NCBI GenBank assembly: GCA_029261795.1
Contig: JAJDAP010000026.1
Coordinates: 1 to 64,000, forward strand
Length of the DNA stretch: 64,000 bases
Direction: 5' to 3'
Source of the DNA: Deltaproteobacteria bacterium
GTDB lineage: Bacteria > Myxococcota_A > UBA9160 > UBA6930
A program made the translations under genes and the position numbers. Numbering within the stretch: the stretch's first letter is position 1; each line of letters starts with the position of its first letter. Below the pieces are notes generated by a model. It did no database searches. It was given only the letters and a program-made list of their open reading frames with translations, and was not told the origin of the DNA. Positions 1 through 9,449 of the stretch are shown piece after piece.

Positions 1-514
1 GATTCGCACAGTGCTGGCCGTGCGCTTCATGTGCCGCCGAGCATTCATCAGCACGTAGCGCAGTGCATTGCGCACCTGGGTGGGCGTCTTCAACACCACA
101 TGGTGATACCGGTCCTTCAGGACCGGTCCAGAGCGCGCGAACACCCGATTCACCGCACGCGCCAGGCGCGCGCCCAGCGACTTCATTCCACGCCCAAGGG
201 CATCCGCATCCTTCGCTTCCACCAACAGCTGGACGTGATTCGCCTGGATCGAATAGTGCGCCAGCCGGAAGTCCCCGCGATCACAGGCCTTTGACCAGGA
301 GCGTTCGAGTTCACGTACGAGCTTCACGGTTCGAAGGGAGGGAACGCCATCGCGCACCTTCAGGGCGACGTGGCAGGGGAAACCGGGAAGCGAGTCCCGT
401 TCGGCGGAGATGAGGAATACCGGACCCCGCCTGCGGCTTTCGGCCGGCACCAGGCCGCTTCCCGCCCCACCCGGAGTGGGGTAGTTCGAGCTGGGTGCCG
501 GATGCCTTACGTCG
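1..514 (-). pseudogene. REP-associated tyrosine transposase (RAYT)/IS200-like Y1 transposase, frameshifted and cut by window edge
   Basis: Minus strand reads MRRKASGTQLELPHSGWGGKRPGAGRKP...RTGLASRFP, then in a second frame CHVALKVRDGVPSLRTVKLVRELERSW...FRLAHYSIQANHVQLLVEAKDADALGRGMKSLGARLARAVNRVFARSGPVLKDRYHHVVLKTPTQVRNALRYVLMNARRH. Typical RAYT features; frames join if one base is removed from the GGGG run at 376-379. Confidence 0.8.
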
Positions 515-799
515 CATAGTGGATCCGCCGCCCCACGCCCGCTCGCGCCCTCGACCCCGACCCGAATGCCTAACATCCGCGCAAACCACCCCCTCAACAG
601 CCCTCCGGGACCCAAATCTCTAGAGCGACCTTTACCCCTCCTCGAGACATCGTTCGAGCCGCCGCAGGCCCACCGTGGGCGGATTCCTGGCAGAGGGGTG
701 GTGTCGCGTTCGAGACCCGAGGGCTGTCGAGGGGGTGGTACAGCTCGCTACCTACCAGATCGGGGCATGGTCGAGGGTGCAGGCCCTGCGCGGAGGTTC

Positions 800-2044
800 C
801 TAGACGAGCCGAATCGATTCGACCGGATCGATCCGGCCGGCGCGCCAGGCGGGGTAGATGCCGGCGAGCATGGTGGCCAGGAATGCCGCGGCCAGGATCA
901 GCAGGAAGTTCTCTGGGTAGATCTCGGCTCGGAGCACCAGCCCGACCGTCACGCCCGAGATCTCGGCACTCTCGACGCCGGCGAGGCCGCGCATGTCGAT
1001 GCCCACACGGTTCAGGTAGTAGTAGGGCCAGGCGGTCATCAGGATGCCGGCGAGGCCGCCCGTCAACGCGAGCCAGAAGCTCTCGCACATGACCAGGGCG
1101 AAGAGCCGGCGCGGTGTGAAGCCGATCGCCAGCAAGACACCGAACTCGCGCAGGCGTTCCATCACGCTCATGAATAGCGTATTGAAGATGCCGGCCGCCA
1201 CGAGTACGAGGACGAGTAGCTCCATGACGAGGGTGCCGCCGACCTTCATGGCGATGAAGCCTGCGAGTTCCGGATTGACCTGCTGCCACGCCAATGCCTC
1301 GACCTCACCCTCGAGTTCACGACCGAGCCGCGCAGCCACGACATCCGCCCGGCGCTGATCTTCGAGGAAGACGGCGACCTGCAACGTCTCGTCCGTCCCG
1401 TAACCCAACGTGTCCTTCACGAGCGCCAACGGCAACAACACGAGCCCGGAATCCGGCGTAGGCGAGCCCGTTCTCAACAGACCCGTCACGCGCACGGCCT
1501 CCTGCACGATCTCGCCATTCTTGTCCGTCACGGTCAAGACCACCCGCCGGCCGATGCCGCCACCGAGGCGCTCGGCGAGGCCGACGCCGACGATGATTCC
1601 CGGCCGGCCCGACGAGCTCTCGAAGGAACCCTCGACGATGGATTCGAGCAGTGACAGCGTCGTCTCGTCTTCGATGCCCGGATCGAAGGCGATGAATCCG
1701 GCGCCGGTACTCTTCGAGGCTGTCGCCAACATCACGTTTCCCGTGATGCGTTGAACCACCTTGTAGACATCGGGATCCGCCAACGCCAGGCGTTGCAACC
1801 CGGCTGCGCCGGAAACGTTGCGACTGAGCGTGGGCGAATCGAGATACTCCGCGTGCTGGATCGCGACATGGCCGGTCCCCATCCGCGCTGCGAGATCGAT
1901 CATGTCGCCATAGTTGGCGTCGCCGATCGCGGTCATGATCGTCGCCAGCAGGATTGCGAAGGCGATGGAGGAAGACGTAATCAGCGTGCGCCGACGTTGG
2001 CGCCAGAGGTTTCGCCATGCGGTCGCGGGAATGTTGGTTGCCAT
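800..2044 (-). CDS. ABC transporter permease, FtsX/MacB-like
   Basis: 414-aa ORF, N-terminal TM (WRNLWRQRRRTLITSSSIAFAILLA), C-terminal FtsX-like block (MSVMERLREFGVLLAIGFTPRRLFALVMCESFWLALTGGL). Confidence 0.85.
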   Translation of the reverse strand: MATNIPATAWRNLWRQRRRTLITSSSIAFAILLATIMTAIGDANYGDMIDLAARMGTGHVAIQHAEYLDSPTLSRNVSGAAGLQRLALADPDVYKVVQRITGNVMLATASKSTGAGFIAFDPGIEDETTLSLLESIVEGSFESSSGRPGIIVGVGLAERLGGGIGRRVVLTVTDKNGEIVQEAVRVTGLLRTGSPTPDSGLVLLPLALVKDTLGYGTDETLQVAVFLEDQRRADVVAARLGRELEGEVEALAWQQVNPELAGFIAMKVGGTLVMELLVLVLVAAGIFNTLFMSVMERLREFGVLLAIGFTPRRLFALVMCESFWLALTGGLAGILMTAWPYYYLNRVGIDMRGLAGVESAEISGVTVGLVLRAEIYPENFLLILAAAFLATMLAGIYPAWRAGRIDPVESIRLV

Positions 2045-2059
2045 GAGAACCTCCGCCGA

Positions 2060-3292
2060 CTACTGGTGGCGCATCGCCGCGACCGGATCGACACGCGCCG
2101 CTTTCACGGCCGGAAACGCGACGGCGGCCGAAACGATCGCGATGAGCGAGGCCACCGGCCCAAGATAGGTTTCGATGCCAGCGACCGGATACCAGACCGG
2201 TTGCATCGCGATCCCGACCACGGACACACCGGTCAAGCCGCCCACGTCGAGCCCGAAGCGAGCCCAGTAGAGCAGCGTGGGAACCGCGAACACCAACCCG
2301 ATCGCCACCGCGATCGTGGCCTGGAGAGCGGCCTCCGTGGCCATCAAGGCAAAGATGCGACCCGGACCGACGCCGAGCGCCTTCAACACACCGATTTCGC
2401 GGATGCGCTCGAAGGTGGCCATCAACATCGCGTTCAGGATGAGAATCGCGACGGCCACGTAGACGATCATGTACATCAAGCCCATGGCCTGCCGGCTCGA
2501 ATCGAGCATCGAGGACAGGGTCGGATTCAGTTCTCGCCAGGTGCGCACGTCGAGGTCCGGCATCAGGCGGCGAAGTTCCACCGCGGCGGTCTCGAGGTCA
2601 CTTCCATCCGGCCTGCGAACCACGATCTGGTGGACACCCTCTTCCACGCCTACGAGCGCTCGAAGCGTCTCGGCGAGCATGAACACCCCGGCCATGTCAG
2701 TGGCGTCTCCAATCGACTTCAAGATGCCGTGGACTTCGACCAGTTCGTACGCCATGGCCCCGTCGATGCCCTGGGTCACCACCACGAGCTCGCCCCCGAC
2801 CTTCGTGCCTAACATCCGCGACAGCCGTCGACCGATCACGACGCCTTCGGGGACCGCGGGATCGAGCCAGGCCCCGGCGTCGACGTGCTCGCTGATCCGG
2901 CTCACAGCGGCATCGGCCTCGATCTCGACGCCCCGAAACTGGACGCCGGCGGAGGATTCCTCTGCCGCCACCAACCCCCAGGCGAGCAATCTCGGGCTAG
3001 CACGAAAGCCCGTCTCTCGAAGTGCCCGAACCACCGCCGCGCTGTCGTCGATGCGCGTATAGAGATCGGGATCCTTGCGGTAGCCGAGGGGCGACACCTG
3101 CGCGTCGCCCACTTCGAGTTCGACGATGTTTGCTTCCATGTCGCGCAGATAGCCTGCCAGCAACCCGGAGTAGAGAATCAGCACGAAGAGGGCCAGCGTC
3201 ATCGCGGCGATCGTCGTGCCGCTCCTTCTCGGATTGCGCCACACATTGCGCCACGCCGTGCGAAAGACATCCACGACCGGACGATAGACCAC
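2060..3292 (-). CDS. ABC transporter permease, FtsX/MacB-like
   Basis: 410-aa ORF paralogous to 800-2044 (AWRNVWRNPRRSGTTIAAMTLALFVLILYSG; FERIREIGVLKALGVGPGRIFALMATEA). Confidence 0.85.
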   Translation of the reverse strand: MVYRPVVDVFRTAWRNVWRNPRRSGTTIAAMTLALFVLILYSGLLAGYLRDMEANIVELEVGDAQVSPLGYRKDPDLYTRIDDSAAVVRALRETGFRASPRLLAWGLVAAEESSAGVQFRGVEIEADAAVSRISEHVDAGAWLDPAVPEGVVIGRRLSRMLGTKVGGELVVVTQGIDGAMAYELVEVHGILKSIGDATDMAGVFMLAETLRALVGVEEGVHQIVVRRPDGSDLETAAVELRRLMPDLDVRTWRELNPTLSSMLDSSRQAMGLMYMIVYVAVAILILNAMLMATFERIREIGVLKALGVGPGRIFALMATEAALQATIAVAIGLVFAVPTLLYWARFGLDVGGLTGVSVVGIAMQPVWYPVAGIETYLGPVASLIAIVSAAVAFPAVKAARVDPVAAMRHQ

Positions 3293-3329
3293 CCTTCCCC
3301 TGAGGGCGGATCCGCGGAATCATGCATCG

Positions 3330-4265
3330 ATGCCGAAGCTTCAGGTGGGGACCCTTGCGGACGAGGTGATGCTCTACGGCGATCCCGAGCGGCGAAGGCG
3401 ACTTCTCGCTCGCGCCGCGGACGCGGGCCTGGATCATCTGTTCGTGGCCGACCACGTCAGCTTTCATCAGGGCATCGGCATGGACGGTCTGGTCCAGGCC
3501 ACGATCGCCACGAGTATCGAACCGCGACTTCCCGTCTACGTCGGGATCTACCTGCTCGCGCTGCGGCGGGTCGCCCCGGTCGCGCGCCAGATCGCGACCC
3601 TGTGCCGCGCTGCACCGGGCCGTCTGATCCTCGGCGTCGGCGTCGGGGGCGAGGACCGCCACGAGATGGAGGTCTGTGAGATCGACCCGGGCAGCCGCGG
3701 CCGCCGAACCAACGAGTGCCTCGAGGTGCTGCGGGCACTTCTCGTTGGCGAGCCCGTTCAGTATGCGGGCGAGTTCATTCAGCTCGAGGATGCCTGGATC
3801 CGACCGCCACCGGATCCGCCGGTGCCGCTGACGGTTGGCGGCCGCAGCGATGCCGCAGTGCGGCGCGCAGCCCTGCTAGGCGACGGCTGGCTGGCAACCT
3901 GGTGCTCGGCGCTTCGCTTCGCCGAGGTGGTCGCCAGGATCGACGAACTCGCCGGCGAAGCGGGCCGCGAGGGGGTCGCCTGGCGCCACGGCCTCCAGAC
4001 CTGGTGCGGGGTCGACGCCGACCGGGACAAGGCACGCGCCTTCGTCGCCGACGGCATGGAGCAGCTCTACCGGATTCCCTTCGAGCGCTTCGAGAAGTAC
4101 ACACCCCATGGCAGCGCCGAAGAAGTGGCCGAGTTCCTGGCGCCGTATGTTCGCGCCGGTGCCTCGGACTTCAACATCACGGCCCAGGCCGCCAGCAGCG
4201 AAGCCGCCCTCGATGCCACGGCCGAGATCCGAGAACGCTTGATCACGCTGACCGCGCAGTCGTAG
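3330..4265 (+). CDS. LLM-class (luciferase-like) flavin/F420-dependent oxidoreductase
   Basis: 311-aa ORF with luciferase-like TIM-barrel motifs (AADAGLDHLFVADHVSF; GRLILGVGVGGEDRHEMEVCEIDPGSRGRRTNECLEVLRALL). Confidence 0.85.
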   Translation: MPKLQVGTLADEVMLYGDPERRRRLLARAADAGLDHLFVADHVSFHQGIGMDGLVQATIATSIEPRLPVYVGIYLLALRRVAPVARQIATLCRAAPGRLILGVGVGGEDRHEMEVCEIDPGSRGRRTNECLEVLRALLVGEPVQYAGEFIQLEDAWIRPPPDPPVPLTVGGRSDAAVRRAALLGDGWLATWCSALRFAEVVARIDELAGEAGREGVAWRHGLQTWCGVDADRDKARAFVADGMEQLYRIPFERFEKYTPHGSAEEVAEFLAPYVRAGASDFNITAQAASSEAALDATAEIRERLITLTAQS

Positions 4266-4287
4266 ACTGGCAGCCCAGGGAGATTCC

Positions 4288-4782
4288 ATGACATCGGCGA
4301 CGCGCACCCTCCAGATCCACCCGGATCGCTGTACCGGTTGCAAGCAGTGCGAGCTGGCTTGCTCCTGGGTCCAGACCGGAACCTTCCAACCCTCGCGCTC
4401 GCTGATTCGCGTCCACGTTTTCGACGAAGAGGCGAGCTTCGCGCCCTATACCTGCTTCCAGTGTGATGAGGCCTGGTGCATGCAGGCGTGTCCGGTCAAT
4501 GCCATCGACGTGGAGCCGGACACCCAGGCCAAGGTCGTGATCGACGACGTCTGCGTGGGCTGCGGCCTCTGTGTGATCGCCTGCCCGTTCGGCACGATGT
4601 TCTTCGACCGCGGCAGTCACACCGCGGAGAAGTGTGACCTGTGCGCGGACGATCCGGCTTGCGTCCACGCCTGTCCGACGGCCGCCATCGAGTACGTCGA
4701 AGCCGATCCCGTCGGGTGGATCAGTGCCTTCGGAGAGAAAGTGGATGCGGGCCGCCGAGACAGCCTGAAAGGAGAGCTCTGA
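4288..4782 (+). CDS. aorA: 4Fe-4S ferredoxin-like subunit of aldehyde oxidoreductase (AorA-like)
   Basis: Multiple 4Fe-4S motifs (CTGCKQCELACSW, CFQCDEAWCMQACPVNAI, CVGCGLCVIACPFG, CDLCADDPACVHACPT); stop overlaps start of the AOR gene. Confidence 0.8.
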   Translation: MTSATRTLQIHPDRCTGCKQCELACSWVQTGTFQPSRSLIRVHVFDEEASFAPYTCFQCDEAWCMQACPVNAIDVEPDTQAKVVIDDVCVGCGLCVIACPFGTMFFDRGSHTAEKCDLCADDPACVHACPTAAIEYVEADPVGWISAFGEKVDAGRRDSLKGEL

Positions 4783-6626
4783 TGCTGAAGGGATGGACCG
4801 GGACGCTGCTGCGCGTCGACCTCACCAACGGCAACATCGAGCGCGAGGCGGTCCGTGAAGACTGGGCCCGCGACTTTGCCGGCGGGCGCGGCATCGCGGC
4901 GAGGTATCTCAGCGAAGAAGTCGATGCTCGCGTCGATCCCCTCGCCCCCGCCAACTCGATCATCTTCGCGACGGGACCGCTGACCGGAACCAACTCGTCA
5001 ACCGGCGCCCGCTACATGGTCGTGACCAAGGGCCCGCTCACGAACTGCATGACCACCTCGAACTCGGGCGGCCTCTGGGGCCCGGAGCTCAAGTTCGCCG
5101 GCTACGACCTGCTGATCCTCGAGGGCCGCTCGCCCGCGCCGGTGTATCTCTGGATCCATGACGAAGCGGTTGAACTACGCTCGGCCGAACACCTCTGGGG
5201 CAAGGGCGTGTTCGAGACCGAGGACCGGGTGAAAGAAGAGACCGGCTTCCCGGACACCCGCGTCACCACGATCGGGCCCGCCGGCGAAAACCTGGTGAAG
5301 TATGCGGCGATCGTGAACGACAAGTTCCGCGCCGCCGGCCGCAGCGGTGTCGGCGCCGTGATGGGATCGAAGAATCTCAAGGCCATCGCCGTCCGGGGCA
5401 CCGGTGCCGTCGAGGTCGCGGATCCGGCCGGCCTGATGCAGGCCCAGTGGGCGCAGAAGCACGCGCTCACCCAGGCCCCGCTCACCTCGGAGGGATTGCC
5501 CGGTTACGGAACCCTGGCGCTGATGAACGTGGTCAACGAGCACGGCGCCCTGCCCACCCGCAACTTCCAGCAAGCCCAGTTCGAGGGTGCCGAAGAGATC
5601 TCGGGCGAGCGGTTGGTCGAAACACGCCTGCAGACGAACAAGGCGTGCTTCGCCTGCACCATCGCCTGCGGCCGCGTCTCCAAGGTCTCCGAGGAAGGCC
5701 AGGGCCGCTACACCCTGAATACCAGCCCACGAAACTGGCGCGAAGCCACCGAAGGGCCCGAGTACGAGAACGCCTGGTCGCTGGGAGCGGATTGTGGGAT
5801 CGACGATCTCGACCTGATCCTCAAGGCCAACACCCTGTGCAACGACCTCGGCCTGGATCCGATCACCCTAGGCGCCACGATCGCGGCAGCCATGGAGCTC
5901 TACGAAGACGGCGTGCTCACGGACAAGGAAGTCGGCATGCCGTTGCCGTTCGGCAGTGGCGAAGCGCTGATCGCGCTCACCGAGAAGACGGCCAGTCGCG
6001 AGGGCTTCGGCGACCTGCTCGCCGAGGGTTCGAAGCGCATGGGCGATGCGCTCGGACGGCCCGACGTCTTCATGGGTGTGAAGGGCCAGGAGTTTCCGGC
6101 CTACGACCCGCGTGCGATCCAGGGAATGGGTCTCGGTTATGCGACTTCGAACCGGGGTGCCTGCCATCTACGGGCCTATACGATCTCGGCCGAGATGCTC
6201 GGTGTCGGCGACGCCGAAGGCCCCGAGAGCCCGGTCGGAAAGGGCGAACTCGCCGCGGCCTTCCAGAATGTCTCCACCGCCGTCGACGCCACCGGGCTTT
6301 GCTTGTTCCTGACCTTCGGCGTCGGGCTCGACGAGATCGCGCCGCTGATGGCGGCAGCCACCGGCCATCCCTACACGCCCGCGGAACTCGAACTCGCGGG
6401 CGAACGAATCTGGAACCTCGAACGCGTCTGGAACATGCAAGCGGGCATCACGGCGGCGGACGACACGCTACCGAAGCGAATGCTCGAACAACCGATCCCC
6501 GCCGGCCCCACCAAGGGCCAGACCAGCCGCCTCGCCGAAATGTTGCCCGACTACTATGCGGCACGCGGCTGGAGCGAAGACGGGCATCCCAGCCAGGAGA
6601 AACTCCGTGCACTCGGACTCGGATAG
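4782..6626 (+). CDS. aorB: aldehyde:ferredoxin oxidoreductase, tungsten-pterin catalytic subunit
   Basis: 614 aa from ATG 4782: GWTGTLLRVDLTNGNIEREAV, ARDFAGGRGIAARYL, NSIIFATGPLTGTNSSTGARYMVVTKGPLT, KACFACTIACGR. AOR family. Confidence 0.92.
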   Translation: MLKGWTGTLLRVDLTNGNIEREAVREDWARDFAGGRGIAARYLSEEVDARVDPLAPANSIIFATGPLTGTNSSTGARYMVVTKGPLTNCMTTSNSGGLWGPELKFAGYDLLILEGRSPAPVYLWIHDEAVELRSAEHLWGKGVFETEDRVKEETGFPDTRVTTIGPAGENLVKYAAIVNDKFRAAGRSGVGAVMGSKNLKAIAVRGTGAVEVADPAGLMQAQWAQKHALTQAPLTSEGLPGYGTLALMNVVNEHGALPTRNFQQAQFEGAEEISGERLVETRLQTNKACFACTIACGRVSKVSEEGQGRYTLNTSPRNWREATEGPEYENAWSLGADCGIDDLDLILKANTLCNDLGLDPITLGATIAAAMELYEDGVLTDKEVGMPLPFGSGEALIALTEKTASREGFGDLLAEGSKRMGDALGRPDVFMGVKGQEFPAYDPRAIQGMGLGYATSNRGACHLRAYTISAEMLGVGDAEGPESPVGKGELAAAFQNVSTAVDATGLCLFLTFGVGLDEIAPLMAAATGHPYTPAELELAGERIWNLERVWNMQAGITAADDTLPKRMLEQPIPAGPTKGQTSRLAEMLPDYYAARGWSEDGHPSQEKLRALGLG

Positions 6627-6910
6627 TGCCGACGGCTCGCTTCCTCGGCATTCAGTTGCGCAAACTGGCGGGCGGAACCGAGCTCTCGCTCGAGGGCGAT
6701 ACCGTCGGCAAACTCCTCGAAGCGTTGATCGCGAAGGCTGGCCCGGAGATGGAGCACCTGCTGTTCAGCGAGGGCGGCCTCTCCCGCGATGCGCGCATCC
6801 TCAAGAACGGCCGCAACATCGGGCTGCTCGACGCGTTGGCGACCCCGCTCGAGCAACGCGACACGGTGACCGTCTACTTCTTCGGTTCGAGAAGCTATCC
6901 CGGAGGCTGA
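6626..6910 (+). CDS. MoaD/ThiS-family sulfur carrier (GTG start overlapping AOR stop)
   Basis: ~94 aa, ubiquitin-like fold pattern (GTELSLEGDTVGKLLEALIAKAG...LKNGRNIGLLDALATPLEQRDTVTVYFF) ending in Gly-Gly (SRSYPGG). Confidence 0.75.
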   Translation: MPTARFLGIQLRKLAGGTELSLEGDTVGKLLEALIAKAGPEMEHLLFSEGGLSRDARILKNGRNIGLLDALATPLEQRDTVTVYFFGSRSYPGG

Positions 6911-6914
6911 GCGC

Positions 6915-8279
6915 ATGACCCGACACGTAATCCTGGGAGGCGGTCCGGCCGGCATCCACGCCGTCGAAACCATCCGACAGCTCGACACGGAGGCCGACGT
7001 CACGCTCGTCTGCGACGAAGCACCGTGCGCGCGCATGGTGCTGCCGTATCACCTCGCCGGGACCATCGCACCCGGCACGCTCTTCACGACCGACGACGCC
7101 TGGGCCCTCGAGCACCAGGTCGCGCTCGAAATCGGCTGCCGCGCCCACAGGATCGATGCCGCCGCCCACAGGATCGAACTCGATGACGGCCGCTCGCTCG
7201 ACTACGACCGGCTGTTGGTCGCCACGGGTTCGAGCCCGGCACGCCCACCGATCGAGGGCCTCGACTCGCCACGGGTCGTCGACATGTGGACCGTGGCGGA
7301 TGCCGGCACGTTCCTGGAACAGGATCCCAAGGACGTCGTCATCGTCGGGGCCGGCTTCATCGGCCTGGTGATTCTCGATGCGCTGATCAAACGGGGCTGC
7401 CGCGTGCGCTTCCTCGAGATCGCGTCCGTGATCCTGCCGCGCATGCTCGACGCCAACGCGGCCGGATTGATCTCGGCACATCTTGCCAACAAGGGCATCG
7501 AGATTCTCACCGGCGAGGCGCTCTCGCAGATCGAAGACACGGGCAGCGGCTGTCGCCTCACACTGGCGGGCGGCGACACGCTCGATTGCGATCTCGTGGT
7601 GATGGCGACGGGCATCCACGCCAATCGTGGTTTCCTGGAGGGCGCCGGAATCGCCACGGACGCGGGCATCCTCGTGGACGATCACCTGCGCACGACCGAT
7701 CCCGCAATCTTCGCTGCCGGTGATGTTGCAGAGGGACCGGATCTCCTCACGGGCGGCCACGCCGTCCACGCGATCCAACCGACCGCGATCGATCACGGCC
7801 GCATCGCGGGCGCGAACATGGCCGGCCTCGACGCCGCCTACTCGGGCAGCCTCGCCATGAACGTGCTCCACACCCAGGCCCTCGAGTCCTGCAGTTTCGG
7901 ACGCTGGTCGCCGGAAGGCATGGAGAGCACGGGGCTATCGAACCCGGGCGCCGGGATCCATCGCCAATACATCTGGGAGGACGACCGGCTGGTGGGCGGC
8001 TCGCTCGTGGGCCCCACTGCTGCGGTATCGGGCGCGAACGATGCTGGGATGCTGAAAGGCCTCGTTCAAACAGGGATTTCGCTGGGAACCTGGAAGGACT
8101 ACTTGAAGGATCACCCGCTCGACCTGCGCCGCGTCTACGTCGCCAGTGGCGCGCCGAAAGCGCTGCTTTCGAGCAACCTCCTGACCGGACGGGCCTCCAC
8201 CGGGGGCGGCTATCGCTTCCCCCCGCGGCCGCCAAAGCGACCGCGCTCGACGCACCATGCCGTCCTCGTGACGCGCTGA
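6915..8279 (+). CDS. aorC: FAD/NAD(P)-dependent oxidoreductase (AorC-like subunit)
   Basis: GGGPAGIHAVETIR FAD-binding start, second GXGXXG (VIVGAGFIGLVILDALIKRG), ATGIHANRGFLEGAGI...IFAAGDVAEGPDLLTG. Confidence 0.82.
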   Translation: MTRHVILGGGPAGIHAVETIRQLDTEADVTLVCDEAPCARMVLPYHLAGTIAPGTLFTTDDAWALEHQVALEIGCRAHRIDAAAHRIELDDGRSLDYDRLLVATGSSPARPPIEGLDSPRVVDMWTVADAGTFLEQDPKDVVIVGAGFIGLVILDALIKRGCRVRFLEIASVILPRMLDANAAGLISAHLANKGIEILTGEALSQIEDTGSGCRLTLAGGDTLDCDLVVMATGIHANRGFLEGAGIATDAGILVDDHLRTTDPAIFAAGDVAEGPDLLTGGHAVHAIQPTAIDHGRIAGANMAGLDAAYSGSLAMNVLHTQALESCSFGRWSPEGMESTGLSNPGAGIHRQYIWEDDRLVGGSLVGPTAAVSGANDAGMLKGLVQTGISLGTWKDYLKDHPLDLRRVYVASGAPKALLSSNLLTGRASTGGGYRFPPRPPKRPRSTHHAVLVTR

Positions 8280-8281
8280 GC

Positions 8282-8536
8282 TTGGAGGTTCAGATCCGCC
8301 TGTTCGCCAGCCTGCGGGAATGTCTGCCACAGGAACTGCGCGGAGTCACGACGCTGGAACTCGCCGAGGGTGCCAGCGTGGTCGACGTCATCGAACACTT
8401 CGCGATCGAACGTCGGCTGGCGCAGATGGTGCTCGTCAACGGCGTCCAGATCTCGCGACGTTTCGAGGAGCGCCAGGCGCACAAGCTCGCGGCCGGCGAC
8501 ACCGTCAGCATCTTCCCGCCAGTCGCCGGTGGTTGA
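8282..8536 (+). CDS. second MoaD/ThiS-family sulfur carrier (TTG start)
   Basis: 84 aa: MEVQIRLFASLRECLP...VLVNGVQISRRFEERQAHKLAAGDTVSIFPPVAGG, C-terminal GG. Confidence 0.85.
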   Translation: MEVQIRLFASLRECLPQELRGVTTLELAEGASVVDVIEHFAIERRLAQMVLVNGVQISRRFEERQAHKLAAGDTVSIFPPVAGG

Positions 8537-8566
8537 CCTATTCTGCGGCTTTCCGAAGGAGATCCC

Positions 8567-9418
8567 GTGCCCGACTCTCAGGTCGCACTCGTCACTGGCG
8601 CCAGCCGCGGCATTGGCCGCGCCACCAGCCTCGCCCTGGCTGAGGCAGGCTTCGATGTCGTCGTCGCCGCTCGCACCGTCACCGGTAGCGAGGTCCACAA
8701 CTACGGGTCGAGTCGCGATCGGCCGCTCGAACGCGCGATGCCGGGCAGCTTGGAAGAAACGGCCGAAGCGATTCGCGAACGAGGTCAACGCGCTGCCGTG
8801 GTGCGCCTCGACCTGCTCGACCGGGGCTCGGTAGAAGAAGCCGCGAAAGCTGCGAGCGAAGCCTTTGGCCAGATCGACCTGCTGGTGAACAACGCCGTCT
8901 ACCAGGGGCCGGGCACGATGGACCCGGTCCTCGAGTTGGAACTGGATCACGTCGAGACCATCTACCGCGCGAACGTGGTGCACCAGCTGCTGCTCGTTCA
9001 ACGCCTGATGCCGGCCATGGTCGAGCGCGGTAACGGTACGATCATCAACGTGGTTTCAGCGGCCGGCATGAGCGATCCGGGGTTGCCGCCGGATGCCGGG
9101 GGCTGGGGCTTCGCCTACGGCTCGTCGAAGGCCGCCCTGATCCGCATGAGCGGTTGCCTGCTCGCCGAACACCGCGGCTCCGGCGTGCGCTTCTTCAACA
9201 TGGAGCCGGGCTTGATCCTGACCGAGAGCATGAAGGCCCAGGGCCTCGATGAGGCACTCATCAAGGAATACGGGGGCGCGCCCCCGATCGTCCCGGCCGC
9301 CGTGATCCGCTGGCTCGCGACGGCAGCGGAGGCCGAGGCCTGGAACGGCAAGGTCCTTCACGCCCAACCCCACGCCAAGGAGTTGGCGCTGGTTCCCGGC
9401 TGGCCGCCTGCCGGTTGA
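8567..9418 (+). CDS. short-chain dehydrogenase/reductase (SDR)
   Basis: TGASRGIGRATSLALAEAGFDVVVAAR; NNAVYQGPG; YGSSKAAL. Confidence 0.88.
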   Translation: MPDSQVALVTGASRGIGRATSLALAEAGFDVVVAARTVTGSEVHNYGSSRDRPLERAMPGSLEETAEAIRERGQRAAVVRLDLLDRGSVEEAAKAASEAFGQIDLLVNNAVYQGPGTMDPVLELELDHVETIYRANVVHQLLLVQRLMPAMVERGNGTIINVVSAAGMSDPGLPPDAGGWGFAYGSSKAALIRMSGCLLAEHRGSGVRFFNMEPGLILTESMKAQGLDEALIKEYGGAPPIVPAAVIRWLATAAEAEAWNGKVLHAQPHAKELALVPGWPPAG

Positions 9419-9449
9419 AACTCGCAACGGACGAGGACCGCAAGCGCAC

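Noticed and set aside
5447-6910. Long alternative-frame ORF over the AOR gene (487 aa)
   Set aside because: GC-rich shadow frame; Arg/Pro-rich, no family signature except its end, which is the MoaD frame reported separately.
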